The translations under genes and the position numbers were made by a program. DNA of 64,000 nucleotides from assembly GCF_020700235.1 (NCBI RefSeq), contig NZ_CP085301.1, positions 2,728,001 to 2,792,000 of the forward strand, in the 5' to 3' direction. The notes beneath the pieces are model-generated. The model was not told the DNA's origin. It was given only the letters and a program-made list of their open reading frames with translations, and searched no databases. The stretch's first letter is position 1. Each line of letters opens with the position of its first letter. Source of the stretch: Haladaptatus pallidirubidus (lineage in GTDB: Archaea > Halobacteriota > Halobacteria > Halobacteriales > Haladaptataceae). Of the stretch, positions 1-8,617 are shown one piece after another.

Positions 1-1
1 G

Positions 2-220
2 GTGCTCCGCCTCCCCATCGCGGCCATCCTCGCCTACGGATGGACGTTCCAACTCGGTCCGCTCACCCTTTCGGGGCTGGCGTGGGGCGTCGATGGACTC
101 TGGTGGGCGTGGTCGATTTCGGCCATCGGGTCGTTCGTCGTAGGTATCCTCTGGTTTAGCCTCGGCCATTGGCGTCACGGCGTGCTGGACGAAGAGAAAA
201 AACCGGCTACCGCGGACTAA
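2..220 (+). CDS. MATE-family multidrug/Na+ antiporter, C-terminal end only (gene enters from the left)
   Basis: The last 72 residues of an integral membrane exporter. Two hydrophobic helices are visible, the second around GLWWAWSISAIGSFVVGILW, followed by a short charged tail. The end closely resembles the C-terminus of the second MATE gene in this window (13.0-13.2 kb), which has the same W-x-WxxG...GxxxAxxWFxxGxW pattern. MATE proteins normally have 12 helices and about 450-480 residues, so roughly 85% of the gene lies outside the window and the GTG at position 2 is not its start. It would export cationic drugs or metabolites in exchange for Na+ or H+. Family assignment rests on the similarity to the internal copy. 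Confidence 0.7.
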   Translation: MLRLPIAAILAYGWTFQLGPLTLSGLAWGVDGLWWAWSISAIGSFVVGILWFSLGHWRHGVLDEEKKPATAD

Positions 221-270
221 GCCGATGCCGAAATTTAGCTTTATTCTGTCAAAAACGGTGAAGTGAGCGT

Positions 271-987
271 CTACGCGTCGGTGAGGTACTGCTCGACGGA
301 CCAGCCCCACACGTTGCGGTCGAGCCAGTGGACGCCCCACCACGTGTAGCCGTTTTTGTCGGTCGGGCCGTTCATGATTTCGCCGACTTCGCCCGGCGAA
401 ATCGTGGCGACGATTGGCTGGCTGGTACCGGGTTGTTCGCGCGTGTTCAGGTTGGCGGTCGGCGTGACGCGGTCGCCGTCCACGAATCCGCCACCGCCGC
501 CCCCGCCGCCACCGTAGGCGTCACGGTAGTACGCGGCGGCGTCTTTCACGTCGTTGACGTAGCTCCAACTGTGGTTGTAGGCGTATAGCGCGCTGTCCCA
601 GTCCTCCGGCGCGCCCGAATCCGTGAGGTAGTAGGCGGCGGAAGGAATCGCATCCCGATAGTCGCAGATGTTCGCGTCGCCGTCACCGTTCCCGTCGAGG
701 CCGTAGTAGTCCCACGTCGAGGGCATGAACTGCATCGGCCCGCGTGCCCCCGCCGAGGAGGTGGCACACCCATCCGTGTACTGGCCGTGGTGGGTCTCTA
801 TCCACCCGACGCCCGCGAGGTACGTCCAGTCGATGCCGTAGTTGGCTCCAGTCGCCTGATACTGATTGAGGTAGTGGGACGGAATGGAACCGGGAGCGGC
901 CGATGCGGATCCGGTCAGTCCCGTGACCGTCACCGCTGCTGTTCCTGCCGTGCCGAACGTTTTGAGTACGTCTCGTCTTGATGGCAT
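271..987 (-). CDS. Tat-exported lytic-transglycosylase-like (SLT) protein with SH3 domain
   Basis: 238 residues. Residues 1-30 form a Tat signal (RRDVLK, then a small-residue hydrophobic stretch ending ASA). Residues 35-157 match the lytic transglycosylase SLT/MltB fold: probable catalytic Glu64 in GWIETHHG, then GARGPMQFMPSTW, a DGNGDGD calcium-like loop, DAIPSAAYYL and YAYNHSWSYV. A run of nine glycines (159-167) leads to a bacterial-type SH3 domain (about 170-238). This architecture is typical of actinobacterial cell-wall enzymes, yet archaea have no murein. The substrate may be a competitor's cell wall or a surface glycan, and the gene was probably acquired from bacteria. Monocistronic, with its own TATA box. 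Confidence 0.85.
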   Translation of the reverse strand: MPSRRDVLKTFGTAGTAAVTVTGLTGSASAAPGSIPSHYLNQYQATGANYGIDWTYLAGVGWIETHHGQYTDGCATSSAGARGPMQFMPSTWDYYGLDGNGDGDANICDYRDAIPSAAYYLTDSGAPEDWDSALYAYNHSWSYVNDVKDAAAYYRDAYGGGGGGGGGFVDGDRVTPTANLNTREQPGTSQPIVATISPGEVGEIMNGPTDKNGYTWWGVHWLDRNVWGWSVEQYLTDA

Positions 988-1394
988 GGTACATTTATTC
1001 CACTCGTATAGACGGTGATATATATTTTTGAAGCATAAAATTATAAATTATGAAACCTCTTCGAAACTTGAACTAGTTCGAAATCACGTTTAACGATGTT
1101 ACCTCGTTTTGGGGTAGTTCGCCGAAATTCACTCTTTCCCGGGCGAAACTGTCCAAACGTACTCGTTTCGGCACGGTGCACAGAGCGAATAGGAAGTACA
1201 TCCCTTCGCCGGGTTAGCGATGCACGACCAAAACGTTGCGAGTCCGTCTTCGTGACCACAAACTGGTGCGTCGTGGTCGCGGCGGAGAGTCTGTACGTTT
1301 TCCGCCGTTGGGTCGGAAATCACGACCAATCCCCGCAACGCCACCACCGCCTGACCTACGAAAATTATATTATTTTTCACAAATAATTTCTGAA
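988..1394. other. Intergenic region, no supported gene
   Basis: About 400 bases between two divergent genes. The left part is AT-rich and carries the promoter of the SLT-like gene. The remainder holds only overlapping open frames of poor composition on both strands. The last 30 bases (AAATTATATTATTTTTCAC) are AT-rich and probably contain the promoter of the DUF5518-like gene. Confidence 0.6.
1017..1027 (-). promoter_or_regulatory. TATA box of the SLT-like gene
   Basis: On the minus strand AAATATATATC lies about 30-40 nt before the start codon at 987, as expected for a near-leaderless haloarchaeal transcript. Flanking DNA is very AT-rich. A 10-bp palindrome GAACTAGTTC at 1070-1079 lies upstream and could be an operator (inference). 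Confidence 0.6.
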
Positions 1395-1802
1395 ATGAAT
1401 ATGATGCTACCTCTCCGCGTCCGCACCCTCTCCACAGCATGGGGATTCGCTCTCATCGGCGCGTTAGCCTCGCTACCCGTCGCTGCGGTTATAAACTGGC
1501 TACCGAACTCGGAGGCGACCATCGGTGGTGGCACCATGACAATTGGAGCGTTCATCGCGGGAGTCATCGCCGTAATCCGCTCGGCAGACCCGGATGCTGC
1601 CGGACTCCGTGCTGGTTTCCTGGACGGCGTCCTCGCAGTGCTCACGTTCATTGTGACAGTAGGTACGGCGGTGGCATGGCCGCTGTCCAGAGTCGTGTTC
1701 TTCGTCTTCGCCAGTGGACTGATTCTGTGCGTCGCCCCCATATTCGGTCTGGGATTCGGTCGTGTCGGTGGTTGGGTGGCAAACACCGTTGCCTCACGAT
1801 GA
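1395..1802 (+). CDS. Small four-helix membrane protein (DUF5518-like)
   Basis: 135 residues from the ATG at 1395. The frame is open 53 codons further upstream, but that part is basic and proline-rich and crosses the likely promoter, so the internal ATG is preferred. Four hydrophobic segments are visible: residues about 12-32 (FALIGALASLPVAAVINWL), 42-58, 75-95 and 100-118. It resembles the haloarchaeal DUF5518 family, whose function is unknown. It stands alone between the SLT-like gene and gatB. Confidence 0.7.
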   Translation: MNMMLPLRVRTLSTAWGFALIGALASLPVAAVINWLPNSEATIGGGTMTIGAFIAGVIAVIRSADPDAAGLRAGFLDGVLAVLTFIVTVGTAVAWPLSRVVFFVFASGLILCVAPIFGLGFGRVGGWVANTVASR

Positions 1803-2024
1803 ACGACCGGCGCTAACGCTCCATAATAATCTATGACTGTTAGACATCTTTCCTGTACTAGCCGAAGGAAGCAAGCTCGACATTCCTCATTGCGGCTTCC
1901 AAAACGAGTTCAGAGACGGGAGGACACACTGCTCAGCGCTGGCTTTGAAATAGGTTCGTTTGCCGAAGTGAATCATTCTCTCTGACATCTAAACAAAGCC
2001 CGACCACTGTAACCGCAATTCCTA

Positions 2025-3542
2025 CTATTCGTCCAATCGCTCGCGAAGCATCCCGTTAACGGAACCGGGGTCAGCACTGCCGCCGGTTTTCTGCATGACC
2101 TGCCCGACGAGGAAGTTGATGGCACCGCCCTCCCCGGCGTGGTAGTCCTCTACCGTGTCCGGGTTCTCCTCGATTGCTTGCTCAACCGCCTGCTCGACTT
2201 CGCCGGAATCGGCCTTGCCGAGTCCCTCGCGGTCGATGACTGTTTCGGGGTCGTCACCCTCGTCCAGCATCTCGCGGAGGACGGTCTCCTCCGCGTTTTT
2301 CGCCGTAATCTCGTCCTCGGCGACGAGGCGGATGAGCGTCTTGAACTCGCCCAGTCGCCCCTCGACGTCCGTGATTTCCATGTCGCGGTAGTTGAGTTCG
2401 CCGAGCAGGCTGTCGGCGACCCACGCCGCGGCGAGGTCGGGGTCGAACTCCTCGGCCACGTCCTCGTAAAAGTCCGCCACCTGCTTGCTGGAAGTGAGTT
2501 TGCTCGCGGCTTCCTTGCTCAGGCCGTACTCCTCGCGGAATCGCTCCCGACGGGCGTCGGGGAGTTCCGGAATTTCGAGTCGCTCCTTCCAGTCGCTCAC
2601 CTGCAGTGGTGGAAGGTCGGCTTCGGCGAAGTACCGGTAATCTTTCTCTTCCTCCTTCGAGCGCATCGAGACGGTTGAACCGTGCGTTTCGTTGAAGTGG
2701 CGCGTTTCCTGCTCGACCGCCTTTCCACGTCGGATGAGGTTCCGCTGGCGACTCTCCTCGTAGGCGAGCGCGCTTTCCGCGCCGTTGTGACTGGAGATGT
2801 TCTTCACTTCGGTTCGGTTCGCGTCCGCTAGCACCTCGTCCGAAATCGAACCGTCACCGTTCACATCCTCCGCAGGGACGAGCGAGAGGTTCGCGTCGAC
2901 TCGCAGGCTGCCGTCCCGGGTCGAATCGAAGATGCCGAGATATTCGAGCACTTCTTCCAGTTTTTCGAGGAAGGCGACCGCCTCGCCCGGCTTGCGGAAG
3001 TCCGGGTCGGTGACGATTTCCATCAGGGGTGTCCCGGCGCGGTTGTAGTTGACCAGCGTGTAATCCGCCCGGTCGATGCCGGTGGTTCGGGTGTCGATGT
3101 TTCCGCTCCCGTCGCGGACGTGCCGGAGGCTGCCGGGGTCTTCTTCGAGGTGCGCGCGGTGGATGCCGACGGTTCGGGTTTCGCCTTTGTGCTGGAATTC
3201 GAGTGCACCATTTTGACAGATCGGTGCGTCGTACTGCGTAATCTGGAACCCCTTCGGAAGGTCGGGATAGAAGTAGTTTTTCCGGTGAAAGCGCGTCTCC
3301 TCGGGAATATCGGCGTCGATGGCTTTTCCGACCTTCACGGCGAATTCGACAGCCGATTCGTTCAGCACCGGGAGCGCGCCCGGAAGACCGAGACAGACCG
3401 GACAGGTGTAGGTGTTCGGTTCCGGGTCGTCTTGGTTCGTCGAACAGCCGCAGAAAATCTTCGTGTCCGTCTCCAGTTGGACGTGGATTTCGAGGCCGAT
3501 AACGGCCACGTGTTCGCCCTCTTGGACAACCTGAGCAGTCAT
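2025..3542 (-). CDS. gatB: Asp-tRNA(Asn)/Glu-tRNA(Gln) amidotransferase subunit B
   Basis: 505 residues from the ATG at 3542 (MTAQVVQEGEH); an in-frame ATG eight codons upstream is less likely. GatB is the kinase/transamidation subunit of GatCAB. It phosphorylates Glu- or Asp-charged tRNA and replaces the carboxylate with an amide using ammonia from GatA. Seen: the N-terminal cradle signature GLEIHVQLETDTKIFCGCS with zinc-type cysteines, CPVCLGLPGALP, the HRKNYFYPDLPKGFQI block, and a C-terminal YqeY-like helical tail (about 350-505) ending KTGGSADPGSVNGMLRERL. Length is normal for the family. gatA and gatC are not next to it. Confidence 0.95.
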   Translation of the reverse strand: MTAQVVQEGEHVAVIGLEIHVQLETDTKIFCGCSTNQDDPEPNTYTCPVCLGLPGALPVLNESAVEFAVKVGKAIDADIPEETRFHRKNYFYPDLPKGFQITQYDAPICQNGALEFQHKGETRTVGIHRAHLEEDPGSLRHVRDGSGNIDTRTTGIDRADYTLVNYNRAGTPLMEIVTDPDFRKPGEAVAFLEKLEEVLEYLGIFDSTRDGSLRVDANLSLVPAEDVNGDGSISDEVLADANRTEVKNISSHNGAESALAYEESRQRNLIRRGKAVEQETRHFNETHGSTVSMRSKEEEKDYRYFAEADLPPLQVSDWKERLEIPELPDARRERFREEYGLSKEAASKLTSSKQVADFYEDVAEEFDPDLAAAWVADSLLGELNYRDMEITDVEGRLGEFKTLIRLVAEDEITAKNAEETVLREMLDEGDDPETVIDREGLGKADSGEVEQAVEQAIEENPDTVEDYHAGEGGAINFLVGQVMQKTGGSADPGSVNGMLRERLDE

Positions 3543-3636
3543 TGCTAACTGGTTGGTTCGGTACAAGTTAAAAACCTACGGGATGGGTCGTCTCGCGGGT
3601 ATCAGTCGAACGGTCGGCGTTCAGTGATGCGGACGT

Positions 3637-4164
3637 TCAGTGGGCGTTCGTTCCCCAACGGATGTTGTCCGCGGACATGATGACCGCCGAAATCGCGTGG
3701 ACGTCGTGACTGCTCTTGACTGTGAATTTCTTCGTTACCGTCGCGCCGCCCTGCACCGAGACGCTGATTTCGTACTCCACCGAACCCTGACTCGGAACGG
3801 CCAACGCGTCCTCGAACGTCACCGCGTCGTTTATCGGAAGCGTGACCGTTTCGTCCAGCACCGACGATCCCCCTTTCGTCGCCATCGCCGTGACCGTGTG
3901 GTCGCTGTTCGCGTAACTGCTGATTGCAAGTTTTACCGGATGCGTATCGGACGAACCTACTGCGTTTTCGGTGGTCGATTTTTCCGCTTCGTCCGAATCT
4001 CCTGTCTCGTCGGAAGTCGTTTCCGTCGTCCCTGTCTTGTCATCCGGGTTCCCGTTTTCCCCGACTTGCTGGTCGCTCTCCCCGCCGATACAGCCGCCGA
4101 GCGCGATGATGCCCAAACCGCAGTACTGGAGGGCTGAGCGTCGTGTCCAGTTGTCTCTCCCCAT
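3637..4164 (-). CDS. Tat lipoprotein of unknown function
   Basis: About 175 residues from the ATG at 4164 (MGRDNWTRRSA); an alternative ATG lies at 4179. A twin-arginine signal is followed by a hydrophobic stretch and a lipobox LGGC, then an acidic Ser/Thr/Glu-rich linker (about 30-65), as in most haloarchaeal surface lipoproteins. The remaining ~110 residues look like an all-beta domain (VKLAISSYANSDHTVTAMA, VEYEISVSVQGGATVTKKFTV), possibly immunoglobulin-like. I cannot assign a function. It would be anchored to the outer face of the membrane. Confidence 0.7.
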   Translation of the reverse strand: MGRDNWTRRSALQYCGLGIIALGGCIGGESDQQVGENGNPDDKTGTTETTSDETGDSDEAEKSTTENAVGSSDTHPVKLAISSYANSDHTVTAMATKGGSSVLDETVTLPINDAVTFEDALAVPSQGSVEYEISVSVQGGATVTKKFTVKSSHDVHAISAVIMSADNIRWGTNAH

Positions 4165-4276
4165 CTTGTTCGTTTCCACTCGTCCACGATAATATGTTTT
4201 GTGTATCTGTTCTCGAAGTTCGGTAGTTCGGGAGAAAATTGCAGGAAATTTGGCTCAATTCAAACCCATCTCAAAT

Positions 4277-4579
4277 TCACTCCGGACTCGAATACAGTCG
4301 CTCTATTTCGACCATGCCCCTCCCATCGAACCGCGCTTCGTAGATGTCTGGCATCGTCAGCTTCCCGTTCCAGAAATCGAAGTCGAATCGGTCGTCGTAG
4401 TGGTTCAAAATGAGCGTCATGAGGTTGCCGTGGCCGCCGATTACGACTGATTCGTCCTCGTACTTTGCCAGCACTCGTTCGAGGGCCGAGACGCCGCGCT
4501 TCTGTGCCGTGAGATTCGATTCGCCGTCCAAAAAGCGTGAAATCTGAGATAGTTTTACAAGGTGAACGTCATTCTTCAA
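4277..4579 (-). pseudogene. 5'-truncated histidine phosphatase (phosphoglycerate-mutase superfamily) remnant
   Basis: The 100-residue frame matches only the C-terminal half of a histidine phosphatase: ESNLTAQKRGVSALERVLAKY, then VVIGGHGNLMTLILNHYDD with the second catalytic His (GGHG), and a terminal LTMPDIYEARFDG strand. The essential N-terminal RHG(E/Q) phospho-histidine motif is absent, as are about 80-100 residues. Upstream of the apparent start the DNA turns abruptly AT-rich (4575-4740), which suggests that an insertion or deletion removed the promoter and 5' half. Probably non-functional. Confidence 0.65.
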
Positions 4580-4737
4580 AGTATCTTGTATATGTTACCA
4601 GATCTGTCACTAAACAACAGTAGTGCATATACTCAACATTAATAGCATAACTATATTATATTATAGTACAACTTTTAATTAATCAATCCAATGGTAATTG
4701 TCATATATCGCCCGTGTCTGCCGCACGTCTGACGCAC
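4580..4737. other. AT-rich intergenic stretch
   Basis: Very AT-rich compared with the surrounding chromosome, with TATATTATATTATAG-like runs around 4650-4665. No gene seen. It abuts the truncated histidine phosphatase and may be a scar of a mobile element (inference). Confidence 0.5.
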
Positions 4738-4746
4738 CTTTATGAG
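4738..4746 (+). promoter_or_regulatory. Probable TATA box of the smc operon
   Basis: CCTTTATGAG lies about 25-30 nt before the ATG at 4769, fitting a leaderless transcript that would read through the small coiled-coil gene into smc and scpA. Confidence 0.5.
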
Positions 4747-4768
4747 GAAACCGTGACGCATACGTGAT

Positions 4769-5011
4769 ATGACTAGCCAGCGCGACCGAATCGCCAATCT
4801 AGAATCGCGGGTCGAAGAACTCGACGCGACGATTCGCGGACTGACAGAAGAACTCGTGGACGCCAATCAGCGAATTCGCGAGTTGGAGGCCGAACAGGAA
4901 TCGAACGAATCGAACGAGGTCGAAGAGGCTAAAACCGAGGAGTCCAAGGACGAAACAGACGATAGCGACGAGGGTACGTCCGGACTGGGCGACGACATCA
5001 TCGTGGCGTAG
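4769..5011 (+). CDS. Small coiled-coil acidic protein upstream of smc (DUF7518-like)
   Basis: 80 residues. Residues 1-45 form a clear heptad coiled coil (RIANLESRVEELDATIRGLTEELVDANQRIRELE pattern). The C-terminal half is a disordered Glu/Asp/Ser tail ending GLGDDIIVA. It lies 27 nt before smc on the same strand and probably shares its promoter, so it may act with the condensin, for example as an accessory coiled-coil partner (inference from position). I recall this small gene preceding smc in other haloarchaea. Its function is not known to me. Confidence 0.8.
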   Translation: MTSQRDRIANLESRVEELDATIRGLTEELVDANQRIRELEAEQESNESNEVEEAKTEESKDETDDSDEGTSGLGDDIIVA

Positions 5012-5038
5012 GGGGCTACCCTCTCCTACGAGCAACCC

Positions 5039-8000
5039 ATGCACATCAAAAAGCTCGTCCTCGACAAGTTCAAGAGCTTCGGCCGGAAGACCGAAATCCC
5101 GTTCTACGAGGATTTCACCGTGGTCACGGGGCCGAACGGTTCCGGAAAGAGCAACATCATCGACAGCGTCCTTTTCGCGCTCGGACTGGCCAGAACGAGA
5201 GGTATCCGGGCCGAGAAACTCACCGACCTGATTTACAACCCCGGCTACGACGAGGGTGAGGGTACGAAAAACGGCCCGCTCGAAGCGTCGGTCGAGGTCG
5301 TTCTGGACAACTCCGACGGAACGCTCGACCGAACGCAGGTCGTCAACGCCGCCGGAACGGACAGCGTCGGTGACGTGGACGAAATCACCATTAAGCGCCG
5401 GGTGAAACAGACCGAGGACAACTACTACTCGTACTACTACCTGAACGGCCGGTCGGTTAACCTCTCGGACATCCAGGATTTGCTCGCACAGGCGGGCGTG
5501 ACCCCGGAAGGGTACAACGTCGTCATGCAGGGAGACGTGACCGGCATCATCAACATGACGCCGTACGAGCGCCGCGAAATCATCGACGAAATCGCGGGCG
5601 TCGCGGAGTTCGACGCGAAAAAGGACGCCGCGCTCGAAGAACTCGAAGTGGTCAAAGACCGCGTCGAGGAGGCCGAACTCCGCATCGAGGAGAAGGACGA
5701 CCGACTCGACCAACTGCGCGACGAGCGCGAAACCGCGCTCGAATACAAGGGTCTTCGCGAGGAAAAAGCGGAGTACGAAGGCTACCTCAAAGCCGCGGAA
5801 CTCGAAGAGAAGCGGGCCGATCTCGAAAACACCCGCGACGACATCGAGAGCAGAAAAGACGAACTCGCCTCCCTCCAGCGCGAACTGGACGAGCGACAGG
5901 GCAAAGTCGTTCGCCTCGAAGACCAACTGGAAGAACTCAACGCGGAAATCGAGCGCAAGGGCGAGGACGAACAACTCGCCCTCAAGAGCGAAATCGAGGA
6001 GGTCAAAGGCGAGATTTCGCGTCTCGAAGACAAAATCGAATCCGCGGAAGAGAAGATTCAGGACGCGGAAAACCGCAGGCGGCAGGCGTTCGTCGAAATC
6101 GACCGCAAGCAGGAGACGGTGGACGAATTGGACGGCGACATCCGCGACATCAAAATCGAGAAAGCCTCCGTCAAGGGCGAAATCGGCACGAAGGAAGCCA
6201 AACTCGCCGAAATCGAGGCGGAAATCGACAACGTCGATACGGAATACGACGAGGTGAAAGCCGACCTCGCGGAAAAGAAGGACGCGCTCGAAGACGAAAA
6301 GAGCACGAAAAACGAGCGCCAGCGCGAGAAAGACCGTCTGCTCGACGAGGCTCGGCGGCGCTCCGACGCGGTCAACCAGAAGCAAAACGAACTCGACTCG
6401 GCCCGCGATCGGATTCCGGATATCGAAACCGAACTGGACGACCTCGCGGACGAACTGCTGAAAGCCGAGCGAAACGCGGAACAAATCGGCGACGTCGTAG
6501 ACGACCTGAAAGCCGAAAAGCGGGAACTGCAGTCCGACCTCGATTCGGTCGAAAACGAACTCCAGTCGAAACAGCAAAAGTACGCCGAACTCGAAGCTCG
6601 CGCGGAAGAGAGCGGCGATTCCTCGTACGGTCGCGCCGTTTCCACGATTCTGAACGGCGATTTGGACGGCGTCCACGGCACAATTGCGCAACTCGGAAGC
6701 GTCGGCCAGCAGTACGCCACCGCCTGTGAAACCGCGGCAGGCGGCCGTATGTCGCAGGTCGTCGTAGACGACGACGGCGTCGGCCAGCGCTGTATCGAGT
6801 ACTTAAAGCGCAGAAACGCTGGTCGCGCGACCTTTCTCCCGATTACGAAGATGCACGACCGCCGACTGCCGTCGGTTCCCGACATGCCCGGCGTGGTCGA
6901 TTTTGCCTACAATCTCATCGACTTCGATTCGGAATATTCGGGCGTTTTCTCCTACGTCGTCGGCGACACGCTGGTCGTTGAGGACATGGAAACCGCCCGC
7001 GAACTGATGGGCGACTTCCGCCTCGTAACCCTGTCGGGCGAGCTGGTCGAAAAGAGCGGCGCGATGACCGGCGGTTCGACCGGCGGGTCGCGCTATTCGT
7101 TTTCGGCGTCCGGCAAAGGACAGTTGGAGCGCGTCGCCCGGCAAATCAACGAGTTGGAGGAAGAACGCCAGTCGGTTCGAGAGTCCATCCGCGGCGTCGA
7201 AGACCGGTTGGATGACGCGCGCGACCGCCAGACCGATGCGACCGACCAAGTCCGCGCGATAGAGAGCGACATCGAGCGAAAGGAGGAGGAAATCGTATCC
7301 ATCGAGGAAACCATCGAGTCGCTCGAAGCCGAAATCGAGGACGTACAGGAAGAACGCGAGTCGGTCAACGACCGGATGCAGGAACTCGAAGCGGAGATTT
7401 CGGCCTACGAGGAGGAAATTGCCGAGATCGAGAACGACATCGCCGAACTCGAAGCCGAACTCGCCGACTCGAAGATTCCCGAACTGTCGAGCGAGGCCGA
7501 CGAAATCCGGGACGAAATCGGCGAGTTGGAAGACCGGATGGACGAGTTGGACGGCAAACTGAACGAACTGCAACTCGAAAAGCAGTACGCAGAAGACGCC
7601 ATCGACGGCCTGCACGACGACATCGAATCCGCGCAGAACCGCAAAGCCGAGCAGGAAGAACGCATTGAGGAACTCGAAGAGGAAATTGAGGATGGCGAGG
7701 AAACCCTCGAATCGAAGCGGGAAGCGGTCGAGGAACTCGAATCCGAACTCGCGGAACGCAAAGAGGAGCGCGCCGAACTGAAAGCGGAACTCGGCGAAGC
7801 GAAGGAGAAACGCGACGAACAGCATTCGCAGGTCGAGGCGGTCGAAAACCGCCTCGAAAGCCTCAAACGGAGCGCGAATCGCCTCGAAGAGGACGTGGCC
7901 GAACTCCGAGAGGAGGTCGGGGAGTACGACCCCGATGACGTTCCCGACCACGACGAGGTTCGGGACAATATCGACCGCCTCGAACGCCAGATGGAGGCGC

Positions 8001-8617
8001 TCGAACCCGTCAACATGCTCGCCATCGACGAATACGACGAGGTCGAAAGCGACTTAGACGATTTGAAGGAGCGCAAAGCGACGCTCGTGGAGGAGCGGGA
8101 CGGTATCCGGGAGCGAATCGACTCCTACGAATCGCAGAAAAAGGAGACGTTCATGGAGGCGTTCGACGCCATCGACTCCCAGTTTCGGGACATCTTCACG
8201 CGCCTCTCGGCAGGGTCGGGCGAACTGTTCCTCGAAAACGAGGACGACCCGTTCGACGGCGGCCTGACGATGAAGGCCCAACCCGGCGATAAGCCGGTTC
8301 AGCGACTCGACGCGATGAGCGGAGGCGAGAAATCGCTCACCGCCCTCGCCTTCATCTTCGCCATCCAGCGGTACAACCCCGCGCCGTTCTACGCGTTGGA
8401 CGAGGTGGACGCCTTCCTCGACGCCGTCAACGCGGAGCGAGTGGGTGAGATGGTGGACGAACTCGCGGGCGACGCCCAGTTCGTCGTCGTCTCGCACCGC
8501 TCCGCGATGCTCGAACGCTCCGAGCGCGCAATCGGGGTGACGATGCAGGGCAACAACGTGAGCAGCGTCACCGGCATCAGACTGGACGGAGAACACGAGG
8601 TGCCCGCGGATGATTGA
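5039..8617 (+). CDS. smc: Chromosome segregation ATPase SMC
   Basis: 1192 residues, normal length. SMC dimers entrap and extrude DNA loops for chromosome compaction and segregation. The N-terminal head carries Walker A GPNGSGKS (residues 31-38). Long coiled coils cover about 170-510 and 690-1010. The hinge (about 525-680) contains the glycine-rich GAMTGGSTGGSRY. The C-terminal head has the ABC signature MSGGEKSLTALAF (about 1090) and Walker B FYALDEVDAFLD. The last 8 bases overlap scpA, which fits translational coupling with the kleisin. Antisense open frames within it are composition artefacts. Confidence 0.98.
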   Translation: MHIKKLVLDKFKSFGRKTEIPFYEDFTVVTGPNGSGKSNIIDSVLFALGLARTRGIRAEKLTDLIYNPGYDEGEGTKNGPLEASVEVVLDNSDGTLDRTQVVNAAGTDSVGDVDEITIKRRVKQTEDNYYSYYYLNGRSVNLSDIQDLLAQAGVTPEGYNVVMQGDVTGIINMTPYERREIIDEIAGVAEFDAKKDAALEELEVVKDRVEEAELRIEEKDDRLDQLRDERETALEYKGLREEKAEYEGYLKAAELEEKRADLENTRDDIESRKDELASLQRELDERQGKVVRLEDQLEELNAEIERKGEDEQLALKSEIEEVKGEISRLEDKIESAEEKIQDAENRRRQAFVEIDRKQETVDELDGDIRDIKIEKASVKGEIGTKEAKLAEIEAEIDNVDTEYDEVKADLAEKKDALEDEKSTKNERQREKDRLLDEARRRSDAVNQKQNELDSARDRIPDIETELDDLADELLKAERNAEQIGDVVDDLKAEKRELQSDLDSVENELQSKQQKYAELEARAEESGDSSYGRAVSTILNGDLDGVHGTIAQLGSVGQQYATACETAAGGRMSQVVVDDDGVGQRCIEYLKRRNAGRATFLPITKMHDRRLPSVPDMPGVVDFAYNLIDFDSEYSGVFSYVVGDTLVVEDMETARELMGDFRLVTLSGELVEKSGAMTGGSTGGSRYSFSASGKGQLERVARQINELEEERQSVRESIRGVEDRLDDARDRQTDATDQVRAIESDIERKEEEIVSIEETIESLEAEIEDVQEERESVNDRMQELEAEISAYEEEIAEIENDIAELEAELADSKIPELSSEADEIRDEIGELEDRMDELDGKLNELQLEKQYAEDAIDGLHDDIESAQNRKAEQEERIEELEEEIEDGEETLESKREAVEELESELAERKEERAELKAELGEAKEKRDEQHSQVEAVENRLESLKRSANRLEEDVAELREEVGEYDPDDVPDHDEVRDNIDRLERQMEALEPVNMLAIDEYDEVESDLDDLKERKATLVEERDGIRERIDSYESQKKETFMEAFDAIDSQFRDIFTRLSAGSGELFLENEDDPFDGGLTMKAQPGDKPVQRLDAMSGGEKSLTALAFIFAIQRYNPAPFYALDEVDAFLDAVNAERVGEMVDELAGDAQFVVVSHRSAMLERSERAIGVTMQGNNVSSVTGIRLDGEHEVPADD

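Noticed and set aside
1041..1440. Frames of 72-103 codons in the 1.0-1.4 kb gap
   Set aside because: Overlapping, Cys/Arg-rich and without coding periodicity.
4799..6691. 630-residue open frame antisense to smc
   Set aside because: It mirrors acidic GA-rich codons of smc on the other strand and shows no domain pattern; long antisense frames are usual in haloarchaeal genes.
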